NCBI RefSeq assembly: GCF_050337045.1
Contig: NZ_JAKJSO010000009.1
Coordinates: 310,001-374,000 of the forward strand
From: Photobacterium kagoshimensis
GTDB taxonomy: Bacteria; Pseudomonadota; Gammaproteobacteria; Enterobacterales; Vibrionaceae
Direction: 5' to 3'
Length of the DNA stretch: 64,000 nt
The notes beneath the pieces were generated by a model that worked only from the letters and a program-made list of their open reading frames with translations, had not been told where the DNA came from and ran no database searches. A program made the position numbers and the translations under genes. This document shows, one piece after another, positions 16,339 through 22,836 of the stretch (the first letter of the stretch is position 1; every line of letters begins with the position of its first letter).

Positions 16339-16866
16339 ATGCAACTTAATAAAGTTTTAAAGGGGCTGGCAATTGCGCTGCCAATGATGACTCTTGCGGC
16401 TTGTAGCTCTACTGAAGGTACTGAAACATCTGCTTCTGATACAACAAACAAGGCAGCTGAAGAAACAGTAGTAGCAACGCCAGTAGAGAACACGACGCCT
16501 GTTCTTTCTGAGCAAGAGCTACGTAGCCAAGAATTGCGTCAAGAACAAACTATTTACTTTAAGTTTGATAACGCAGAAATCCAACCAGATTACCAAGCGA
16601 TGCTAGAAGCTCACGCTGAATACCTACGTAACAACGCAGGTCAGCAAGTGACTGTTGAAGGCCACGCTGATGAGCGCGGTACGCCAGAGTACAACATCGC
16701 CCTAGGCGAGCGTCGTGCTAATGCTGTAGCGAAATACCTACAAGCGCTAGGTGTATCTGCATCTCAACTTGAAATCGTTAGCTACGGTGAAGAGAAGCCA
16801 CTAGTGCTTGGTCACACTGCAGCAGATTACGCGAAGAACCGTCGTTCGGTTCTAGTGTACAAGTAA
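16339..16866 (+). CDS. pal: peptidoglycan-associated lipoprotein Pal
   Basis: Pal is an outer-membrane lipoprotein that binds peptidoglycan through an OmpA-like domain and partners with TolB. The 175-residue precursor has a lipobox with the acylated Cys at residue 22 (MTLAACSS), a Thr/Ser/Glu-rich tether, and an OmpA C-terminal domain with the diaminopimelate-binding motif (VEGHADERGTPEYNIALGER). AAGGAAAAT upstream fits the start. Confidence 0.98.
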   Translation: MQLNKVLKGLAIALPMMTLAACSSTEGTETSASDTTNKAAEETVVATPVENTTPVLSEQELRSQELRQEQTIYFKFDNAEIQPDYQAMLEAHAEYLRNNAGQQVTVEGHADERGTPEYNIALGERRANAVAKYLQALGVSASQLEIVSYGEEKPLVLGHTAADYAKNRRSVLVYK

Positions 16867-16879
16867 TAGGTACATGATT

Positions 16880-17629
16880 ATGAACAGTAACAAGATGCGC
16901 GTTGCCGCATTGGCGTTGCTGGTTGGTGCGGCGACCCAAGTGGTCGCCGCTCCTGCTCCCGTTACTGAGCTAAACAGTAGCAGTGCTCAGGGAAATAGCC
17001 TTGAGCGATTGGAGCGGATGCTTGAGGCTAGAAACCAAATTCAGATTGACATGCAACGTCAACTTGAACAATTGGCTTCTGAAATGGATGAACTTCGCGG
17101 TGTTGTTGAGCGTAACTCGTATGACTTAAGTCAGATGTTAGAGCGCCAACGTGAACTATACCGTGAAGTCGATGCACTTAGCCGCCAACCGCAAAAAGCA
17201 GCAGAGCCTGCGGATAGCAAACCAAAATCCACAGAAACGTATACAAGTAATGTTAGCGAGAACGCTGACTACGAAAAAGCGGTAAACCTTATTCTTAAAG
17301 AAAAGGATTACGATGGCGCAGTTAAAGCGTTTGAGGGCTTTTTAGTTGCGTATCCTCAATCGGCTTACAGACCGAATGCCCATTATTGGCTGGGACAACT
17401 TTACTTTACTAAGAATCAACTGAAGCAAGCCGGTGAGCAGTTTAAAGCCGTTGCGAATTACAGTGATTCCAATAAGCGCGCCGATGCCTTACTTAAACTC
17501 GGTGTGATTGCTGAGCGCAGTAACAACGTTGAAGAAGCGAAGAAAATGTATCAGGAAATTGTGAAAACATACCCTGATTCAACCAGCTCGCGACAAGCGC
17601 AAGCAAGCTTGAAAAAACTCGGGAAATAA
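16880..17629 (+). CDS. cpoB: Tol-Pal coordinator CpoB (YbgF)
   Basis: In E. coli, periplasmic CpoB coordinates peptidoglycan synthesis with outer-membrane constriction. The 249-residue precursor has a signal peptide ending near VVAAPAP, an N-terminal coiled coil that trimerises (LERLERMLEARNQIQIDMQ), and C-terminal TPR repeats (YEKAVNLILKEKDYDGAVKA onward). The ATG at 16880 is preferred over the in-frame ATG at 16874 because AGG lies nine rather than three bases upstream. It is the last gene of the operon before a terminator. Confidence 0.95.
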   Translation: MNSNKMRVAALALLVGAATQVVAAPAPVTELNSSSAQGNSLERLERMLEARNQIQIDMQRQLEQLASEMDELRGVVERNSYDLSQMLERQRELYREVDALSRQPQKAAEPADSKPKSTETYTSNVSENADYEKAVNLILKEKDYDGAVKAFEGFLVAYPQSAYRPNAHYWLGQLYFTKNQLKQAGEQFKAVANYSDSNKRADALLKLGVIAERSNNVEEAKKMYQEIVKTYPDSTSSRQAQASLKKLGK

Positions 17630-17647
17630 TCCGTGTCAGACTTCTAG

Positions 17648-17675
17648 AGGCCAGCACTATGCTGGCCTTTTGTTT
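17648..17675 (+). terminator. tol-pal operon terminator
   Basis: Nine-bp stem AGGCCAGCA/TGCTGGCCT with a three-base loop, followed by TTTTGTTT. Confidence 0.85.
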
Positions 17676-17802
17676 ATCTATCAGTAACTTTTGTTAGCGA
17701 TGCGCAGTAGCACGTTTAGCCTTAACAAGAAAAGAGGGAAAATAGTACGCTGCTGTGTATAATGTTCGGATAGTAAGGACTAGCTGATAGAGCAAGTGAG
17801 TA

Positions 17803-18864
17803 ATGAGCTTAACATTCGATCCGTCAGAAACAATCTATCCATTCCCGCCCAAACCTGTGCCATTAAGTGACAGTGAAAAGCAGGAATACATCGCAAAAAT
17901 TAAAGCCCTTCTTGAGGAAAAAGATGCGGTTTTAGTTGCCCACTATTATACCGATCCCGAAATTCAGGCCCTAGCTGAAAATACAGGTGGGTTTGTTGGC
18001 GACTCTCTTGAAATGGCCCGCTTTGGTAATCAACATCCTGCTAAAACCTTGATTATCTGTGGCGTACGCTTCATGGGCGAGTCTGCAAAAATCCTGACCC
18101 CAGAAAAGCACGTATTAATGCCAACACTTGAAGCTGAGTGTTCACTTGATCTGGGTTGTCCTGCCGATAAATTTACCGAGTTTTGTGATGCTCATCCCGA
18201 CCATACTGTCGTAGTGTATGCGAATACGTCCGCGGCGGTAAAAGCGCGGGCAGATTGGGTTGTTACCTCAAGTATTGCTCTTGAAATTGTCGAGCACCTT
18301 GATAGTGAAGATAAGAAGATTATCTGGGGCCCAGACCGTCACTTAGGGTCTTACATTGCTAATCAAACAGGCGCTGAAATGCTGTTATGGCAAGGTGAGT
18401 GTGTGGTTCATGACGAGTTTTCCGCTAAAGCACTGCGCGACATGAAGCACTTACACCCGGAAGCGGCTATTCTTGTTCACCCTGAATCGCCAGCCAGTGT
18501 AGTGGAATTAGCGGATGCAGTCGGTTCGACTAGCCAGCTCATCAAAGCTGCGAAAGCGCTTCCAAATCAGAAACTGATCGTGGCGACAGACAAAGGCATT
18601 TTCTTCAAAATGCAGCAGTTGGTACCAGAGAAAGAGTTGGTTGAAGCGCCGACGGCTGGTGCGGGGGCGACTTGTCGTAGTTGTGCGCATTGCCCTTGGA
18701 TGGCAATGAATGGCTTGAAGGCGATTGAGCAAGCACTTCGTGATGGTGGCAGTGAGCATGAAATCTTTGTGGATGAAGCACTGCGTGAAAAATCACTGAT
18801 TCCATTAAACCGTATGCTTGATTTTGCGGCTGAACTGCAATTGAAAGTAAAAGGCAACGCATAA
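17803..18864 (+). CDS. nadA: quinolinate synthase NadA
   Basis: NadA condenses iminoaspartate with dihydroxyacetone phosphate to quinolinate in de novo NAD synthesis, using a [4Fe-4S] cluster. The 353-residue protein matches E. coli NadA throughout, including VAHYYTDPEIQALAE, the cluster cysteines in AECSLDLGC, WQGECVVHDEF and CRSCAHCPW, and VHPESPASVVELADAVGSTS. A TATAAT at 17758-17763 lies 40 bases upstream and may be its -10 element. It is flanked by terminators and so probably monocistronic. Confidence 0.98.
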   Translation: MSLTFDPSETIYPFPPKPVPLSDSEKQEYIAKIKALLEEKDAVLVAHYYTDPEIQALAENTGGFVGDSLEMARFGNQHPAKTLIICGVRFMGESAKILTPEKHVLMPTLEAECSLDLGCPADKFTEFCDAHPDHTVVVYANTSAAVKARADWVVTSSIALEIVEHLDSEDKKIIWGPDRHLGSYIANQTGAEMLLWQGECVVHDEFSAKALRDMKHLHPEAAILVHPESPASVVELADAVGSTSQLIKAAKALPNQKLIVATDKGIFFKMQQLVPEKELVEAPTAGAGATCRSCAHCPWMAMNGLKAIEQALRDGGSEHEIFVDEALREKSLIPLNRMLDFAAELQLKVKGNA

Positions 18865-18886
18865 ATAAAGCGGCACTAATTAAAGA

Positions 18887-18918
18887 AATAGCGATCTTAG
18901 GGTCGCTATTTTTTTTAG
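18887..18918 (+). terminator. nadA terminator
   Basis: Ten-bp stem AATAGCGATC/GGTCGCTATT with one wobble and loop TTAG, then a run of T residues. Confidence 0.92.
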
Positions 18919-19001
18919 TATAGTAATACTTTTATCTGCGACTCTTAGTAAATATAAATCAAGCCACTACTGATAAATAAAATAACCGCTAAGGAAATAG
19001 C

Positions 19002-19859
19002 ATGAGCCAAATTTTATTGACTGTTGGACTGCCAATGGCACTTGCATGGATGATGCTGTGCGTCGGTATGACATTGAAACTCTCTGATTTTCAACGTGTG
19101 TCCCAGTATCCTTTTAAAGTTATTGCTGCATTACTTGCGCAACTTGTTGGGCTACCACTGCTGGCTTATGCCATTATCACTTTGCTTGGCCTTCCCGAAC
19201 CGATAGCCGTTGGCCTTTGGCTATTAGCGCTTGCGCCTGGTGGCGCATCATCAAATGCAATAACACACTTGAGTGGTGGTGATTCTGCACTGTCTATTAC
19301 CATTACGGCGATAAGTAGTCTGGTAATACCTTTTTCTATGCCAGTATTACTCAGTGTATTTATGCCTGAATTGTCATTAGCGATACCGTTAAAAACGGCT
19401 ATTTTGCAGTTAACCGCAGTGACTATTTTACCTGTGTTATTAGGTATGGCATTGCGACATTATACGGATGAGTCTTGGTTTACACCTTTTGCTGAAAAGG
19501 CGGGTAAAAGCGCACTTTGGGCGTTATGTTTCACCGTTATCATCACTGTGAGTGCTAATACAGAAGTGTTCCACTTGTTTGCATCGAAAGCGACAATTGC
19601 CGTTATTGTGTTGTGTGTGTCAGGGATGGTGCTTGGAGCCTTGATTGCGCGAGTACTGGGTGAAAAAGTCGCGATAATCAAAACATTTGCTATTGAAGTT
19701 GGTGTGCAAAATGCGGGTACGGCAATTTTTGCTGCAGTGATATTACTTGGGCGCCCAGAATTTGCGATAACGCCTTTGCTTTATGGGATCTTAATGAATA
19801 TTCCAGCCTTCGCTCTTATTTATTGGCACCGCGCGCAACAACCCAAAGTCGCAGTGTAA
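19002..19859 (+). CDS. BASS-family (bile acid:sodium symporter-like) transporter
   Basis: A 285-residue inner-membrane protein with about ten hydrophobic segments, resembling bacterial BASS-family sodium-coupled transporters of organic anions. Supporting motifs are LALAPGGASSNAITHLSGGD, with the glycine/Asn-containing crossover typical of the fold, and ALSITITAISSLVIPFSMP. A second crossover-like segment is EVGVQNAGTAIFAAVILL. Substrate cannot be inferred; despite the family name bile acids are unlikely. It stands alone between terminators, behind an AAGGAAATA ribosome-binding motif. Confidence 0.85.
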   Translation: MSQILLTVGLPMALAWMMLCVGMTLKLSDFQRVSQYPFKVIAALLAQLVGLPLLAYAIITLLGLPEPIAVGLWLLALAPGGASSNAITHLSGGDSALSITITAISSLVIPFSMPVLLSVFMPELSLAIPLKTAILQLTAVTILPVLLGMALRHYTDESWFTPFAEKAGKSALWALCFTVIITVSANTEVFHLFASKATIAVIVLCVSGMVLGALIARVLGEKVAIIKTFAIEVGVQNAGTAIFAAVILLGRPEFAITPLLYGILMNIPAFALIYWHRAQQPKVAV

Positions 19860-19917
19860 AGAAGTGCACGGATAGAGGGTTGATTCGGTGAGTCAGTCCT
19901 AGCAACATACCGCGAAT

Positions 19918-19949
19918 AAAAAACGGCAGCCTCATGAGACTGCCGTTTT
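19918..19949. terminator. bidirectional terminator between the BASS gene and UPF0149 gene
   Basis: AAAACGGCAG/CTGCCGTTTT ten-bp stem, with A- and T-runs on the two flanks, between convergent genes. Confidence 0.88.
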
Positions 19950-19968
19950 CGTAATAGTGATAGGCTAA

Positions 19969-20541
19969 TTAGTTATTCACTAATGCATGCGCTCGCTGCG
20001 ATAGACCACAAAGCATCATAGGCACAGATTTGAAGATTTCTTCAAATTGTGCGAGGCCATCAGCGCCTTCATCTGATAATGCTTGCATCGCATTTTCTGG
20101 ATCATATAGCAGGCTGATAGACAGTAAGACACCGCCAAGCAAGGCGCTGTCTTCAGTGTCTTCTGGCATGATAGTTTCCCAATCATCACGAGCCAGTTGC
20201 CAGCCTTGTAGTAAACCTTCAGAGAAGTCACGAGTCGACTCTGTTACTAACTCTTTATCGTCTAGTGCGCAGCCTTCAGGCCAGGCCCAAGTATTAAGTA
20301 GCAGTGCTTCTCTGCTTTCATTCCAAAGATTGATGATAGCATTGGCATAACTTTCAAGATCCTCTTGGCGAGTAAATGGTGATACTTCTTCACCACCCCA
20401 TAAGAAAGCTAACCATTCAGCAGGATCTAATACGTGTGGGGCAGCTGCCATTGCTGTTACAAAACCGCGAGTTTGCGCTTCTGGTAGCAATTGTTCCGCT
20501 AGTTCTGGGTTTTCGAGGATCACACTTAATTGTGAAGACAT
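19969..20541 (-). CDS. UPF0149 (YecA/YgfB) family protein
   Basis: A 190-residue acidic, helical protein of the UPF0149 family; no activity is established for this member. Family features are EWLAFLWGGEE and the stretch DFSEGLLQGWQLARDDWE, followed by an acidic segment and ALLGGVLLSISLLYDPE. The C-terminal SEC-C zinc motif of the longer E. coli YecA is absent. It is transcribed convergently with the BASS transporter and ends at their shared terminator. Confidence 0.85.
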   Translation of the reverse strand: MSSQLSVILENPELAEQLLPEAQTRGFVTAMAAAPHVLDPAEWLAFLWGGEEVSPFTRQEDLESYANAIINLWNESREALLLNTWAWPEGCALDDKELVTESTRDFSEGLLQGWQLARDDWETIMPEDTEDSALLGGVLLSISLLYDPENAMQALSDEGADGLAQFEEIFKSVPMMLCGLSQRAHALVNN

Positions 20542-20713
20542 AATGCACTCTCAGTTATTAGTAGATTGCGGATACTACCGCCGCACCTTCTTTGTTGATG
20601 CTTACATTGTATCAGTAGCCCTAAATGCTATCAGCAGTAATAGAGGCATAAAATCATTAAATAAGGTTATTGTTGTAAATTTGAACGGTCGTGATAGTAA
20701 TTGATATTTTTTA

Positions 20714-20742
20714 TTGACCCAATAACGGCTTAGCACTATAGT
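20714..20742 (+). promoter_or_regulatory. promoter of the tRNA-Ser genes
   Basis: TTGACC (20714-20719), an exact 17-base spacer and TATAGT (20737-20742), about 37 bases before the first tRNA: a strong stable-RNA type promoter. Confidence 0.8.
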
Positions 20743-20778
20743 AGCCGTCCTGTTGAGCGACATGCTTAACAGAAATGT

Positions 20779-20866
20779 GGTGAGGTGTCCGAGTGGCTGA
20801 AGGAGCACGCCTGGAAAGTGTGTATACGGCAACGTATCGAGGGTTCGAATCCCTCCCTCACCGCCA
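20779..20866 (+). tRNA. tRNA-Ser (anticodon GGA)
   Basis: An 88-base class II tRNA including encoded CCA. The acceptor stem GGTGAGG (20779-20785) pairs with CCTCACC, the anticodon GGA lies at 20813-20815, and there is a long variable arm and a T-loop TTCGAAT. Its sequence is almost identical to E. coli tRNA-Ser(GGA). It reads UCC and UCU. Confidence 0.98.
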
Positions 20867-20892
20867 TCATCTTTTAAGGTGATGACAAATTA

Positions 20893-20983
20893 GGAGAGAT
20901 GGCTGAGTGGTTGAAAGCACCGGTCTTGAAAACCGGCATACGTTTGTAGCGTATCTAGGGTTCAAATCCCTATCTCTCCGCCA
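20893..20983 (+). tRNA. tRNA-Ser (anticodon TGA)
   Basis: A 91-base class II tRNA with encoded CCA. The acceptor GGAGAGA (20893-20899) pairs with TCTCTCC, and the anticodon TGA lies at 20927-20929 in loop CTTGAAA with a five-bp CCGGT/ACCGG stem. It has a long variable arm and T-loop TTCAAAT. It reads UCA and, with the cmo5U modification made by CmoAB, probably also UCG and UCU. It lies 26 bases after the tRNA-Ser(GGA) gene and is very probably co-transcribed. Confidence 0.98.
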
Positions 20984-20990
20984 CATTCAG

Positions 20991-21016
20991 AAAAGGCGCT
21001 AATTTATTAGCGCCTT
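20991..21016 (+). terminator. tRNA operon terminator 1
   Basis: AAAAGGCGCTAA/TTAGCGCCTTTT stem with a four-base loop and T-tail, seven bases after the tRNA CCA. Confidence 0.92.
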
Positions 21017-21041
21017 TTTTACGTTTGAGCAAACGTGAAAA

Positions 21042-21086
21042 GGATTTGTATCAAATCCGCCATACCCACAGCGCTCCGCCACATTT
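21042..21086 (+). repeat. tRNA-derived degenerate repeat, copy A
   Basis: Hairpin GGATTTG-TAT-CAAATCC, reminiscent of a T-arm, is followed by CTCCGCCACATT. That is the same sequence that closes the tRNA-Ser(TGA) gene (acceptor end plus CCA and the next bases). It recurs 96 bases downstream as copy B. Like the rtT repeats behind tyrT in E. coli, it looks like a leftover tRNA 3' end. Confidence 0.65.
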
Positions 21087-21089
21087 AAG

Positions 21090-21118
21090 AAAACCGCTGA
21101 CATTCAGCGGTTTTTTTT
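21090..21118 (+). terminator. tRNA operon terminator 2
   Basis: Perfect stem AAAACCGCTGA/TCAGCGGTTTT with loop CAT and eight T residues, immediately after repeat copy A. Confidence 0.9.
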
Positions 21119-21137
21119 CGTCTGGGTTAAAGGTAAG

Positions 21138-21182
21138 GGATTTGTACCAAATCCTCTAAACCCAAAGCACTCCGCTATATTC
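21138..21182 (+). repeat. tRNA-derived degenerate repeat, copy B
   Basis: A second copy, exactly 96 bases after copy A: GGATTTG-TAC-CAAATCC, then a diverged CTAAACCCAAAGCACTCCGC segment. The CCA equivalent has decayed (CTA). Confidence 0.6.
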
Positions 21183-21186
21183 AAAG

Positions 21187-21211
21187 AAGCCTGCTTAATT
21201 GCTGGCTTTTT
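21187..21211 (+). terminator. tRNA operon terminator 3
   Basis: Stem AAGCCTGC/GCTGGCTT with one mismatch, loop TTAATT and a short T-tail, immediately after repeat copy B. Weaker than the two before it. Confidence 0.65.
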
Positions 21212-21357
21212 CGTATCTAAATGTAATTTCACTAATAACAATAGCTTAATCAAAAAAGAGGGCTGGGCATAAAAACAGGCTGTTTAAATACCCAGTATTT
21301 TGTGGACGTAAAAACAATGAGGCAGTAAGATGATGCGAATGCTGAAGGAGGAGCACG

Positions 21358-21585
21358 ATGAGGGTGTCTTTGAGAGAAAAAGTGATTCAGGTCTGTAATA
21401 AGAAGATAGCGCAAAAAGGGGATAATGTAGGAGTATCGTTTTATGCTTTTTTTGCAAATAAGAACGATGATCCTGCTTTACTGATGGAAGCAGCAAGCTG
21501 GTGGATAGAGACACACCAGCTCGATCATTTTGAGAAAGCAAAGAAAATTCTCGATCTAGTTAAGAAAGAGTCTATTTGTAGATAG
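21358..21585 (+). CDS. small conserved-type protein, probably DUF6500
   Basis: A 75-residue protein, MRVSLREKVIQVCNKKIAQ to KESICR, with a strong ribosome-binding motif (AAGGAGGAG, four bases before the ATG). Recognisable segments are KGDNVGVSFYAFFANKNDDP and LLMEAASWWIETHQLDHFEK; I associate these with family DUF6500, from memory. Helical, soluble, no signal peptide. Function unknown. It ends tail-to-tail with the YgjP gene, overlapping it by 14 bases. Confidence 0.75.
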   Translation: MRVSLREKVIQVCNKKIAQKGDNVGVSFYAFFANKNDDPALLMEAASWWIETHQLDHFEKAKKILDLVKKESICR

Positions 21586-22078
21586 AACCAAACTTGTCGA
21601 GTTGAGTCAGGTATAAACGCATATCAAACTCAAGTTGATGATAATTGGGTTCCATGTGGCAACAAAGTTGATAAAACGCTTTATTATGCTCTTTCTCTTT
21701 TAAGTGCGCTAACTCGTGCACCACAATCATTCTTAAAAAAGCTTCAGGTGCAGATTTGAAAATTGCTGCAACACGGATTTCGTGTTTTGCTTTAAGTTTA
21801 CCGCCCTGAACGCGTGAAACGAAAGTATGTAGCCCTAACGCGTGATGAATCACATTGATTTTATTATCAAAGGCGACCTTGCTAATTGGCGCTGACTTTT
21901 TTAAATACTGATTTTTAATCTCGACCACATAATCATAAAGTGCTTTCTCTGTCGTAACGGCGTGTGGTTTCGGGTACTTTTTCAGTAGCAGTCCAGCGAG
22001 TTGTTCTTTCTCGATTAACTGATTGACCTGTTCAGTTAAGTGAGCAGGGTAGCCTTGTAGATACTTCAACGTTTGCAT
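21572..22078 (-). CDS. YgjP-like M48-type metallopeptidase (DUF45)
   Basis: A 168-residue protein with the zinc-protease motif HELAHLKEKEHNKAFY, an HExxH followed by a third ligand candidate, typical of the YgjP/DUF45 group. Preceding family features are RVQGGKLKAKHEIRVA and the helix APEAFLRMIVV. No signal peptide or membrane segment is visible, so cytoplasmic. Substrate unknown. The ATG at 22078 lacks a clear ribosome-binding motif. The gene overlaps the convergent small gene by 14 bases. Confidence 0.85.
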   Translation of the reverse strand: MQTLKYLQGYPAHLTEQVNQLIEKEQLAGLLLKKYPKPHAVTTEKALYDYVVEIKNQYLKKSAPISKVAFDNKINVIHHALGLHTFVSRVQGGKLKAKHEIRVAAIFKSAPEAFLRMIVVHELAHLKEKEHNKAFYQLCCHMEPNYHQLEFDMRLYLTQLDKFGSIYK

Positions 22079-22794
22079 GCGATGTCTGAAATAAGAAAAT
22101 AGCGTTAAATAGTAACGGTAACGTTGAAACAGTGCAATTAGGCTTGCAAATGAAACCAGGCTGGTTGTTTTTTGTTCGGGGTGATTAAGGGCGAGCCAAT
22201 TTTAACAATGTGTACAATAGCAGCTAAAAAGTGATGAAAATAATTCTTGATTTCCGCTAACCCAGACGTAGCAAGGGTTTACATGACTTACCCACAAAAA
22301 CTGTGGATAAGTGTGTTGATGGATGTTTAGGAAGTCAAAAAATGAGAGCGATTGTCACGATTTGATTGTTTTTTGTTCGATTGGGCGTGAGGGACTAATA
22401 CGCTGATATCACTTGTTATTACAGAATAATAATCAGGTTTCATTCACAAGTTGCGATGCTGGATAAGTCAGGAAAAGTAGCAAAAATAAGTATGTGAATT
22501 GATTTACATCAAAACTTGAATAAACTGTGGATTAAGAACGCATTATGACAAATTATCAGGATAAAATTTGTCCATGATTAACCAAAGTTAATGGCTAGCG
22601 CTGTTTTAGCAAAAAGAGAGGGCTGATGGCGTTATTGTCATCAGGGGCGTGAAATTTACGCGATCCATTATATAAAGTCAATCCTTCAAGATCGCTTATT
22701 TTAATGATACTAGTTGCATTGCTTATCACTATGGCCAATATTGATACTCATGGGCTGGCTTCAATGGATTGACTTCAATAGGAGAGCGCGGACA
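22079..22794 (+). promoter_or_regulatory. 716-bp control region upstream of uvrB with DnaA-type boxes and an FNR box
   Basis: No protein gene was found here. TGTGGATAA (22302-22310) is a perfect DnaA box on the minus strand. TTACCCACA (22288-22296), TGTGGATTA (22526-22534) and GCTGGATAA (22458-22466) are single-mismatch variants. TTGATTTACATCAA (22499-22512) is a perfect FNR consensus. No CTG-N10-CAG LexA box was found, although uvrB is SOS-controlled in E. coli, where a DnaA site upstream of uvrB has also been reported. Confidence 0.5.
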
Positions 22795-22836
22795 ATGTCT
22801 TTCAATCATTTCAGTTCGAGTAGTGAAGATGAGTAA
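22795..22836 (+). CDS. possible 13-residue leader ORF overlapping the uvrB start
   Basis: The ORF MSFNHFSSSSEDE starts at 22795 with GGAG ten bases upstream and stops at 22834-22836, six codon-bases beyond the uvrB ATG (22829) in another frame. uvrB itself has only a weak ribosome-binding motif, so ribosomes ending here could re-initiate at uvrB. Whether it is translated is unknown. Confidence 0.4.
   Translation: MSFNHFSSSSEDE

Noticed and set aside
20984..21211. Possible third and fourth tRNA genes
   Set aside because: Only a T-arm-like hairpin and acceptor 3' end remain; no D arm, anticodon arm or 5' acceptor strand, so listed as repeats.
22769..22828. 20-codon in-frame extension of uvrB
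   Set aside because: E. coli UvrB homology begins exactly at the ATG at 22829; the extension overlaps the better-supported 13-codon leader ORF.
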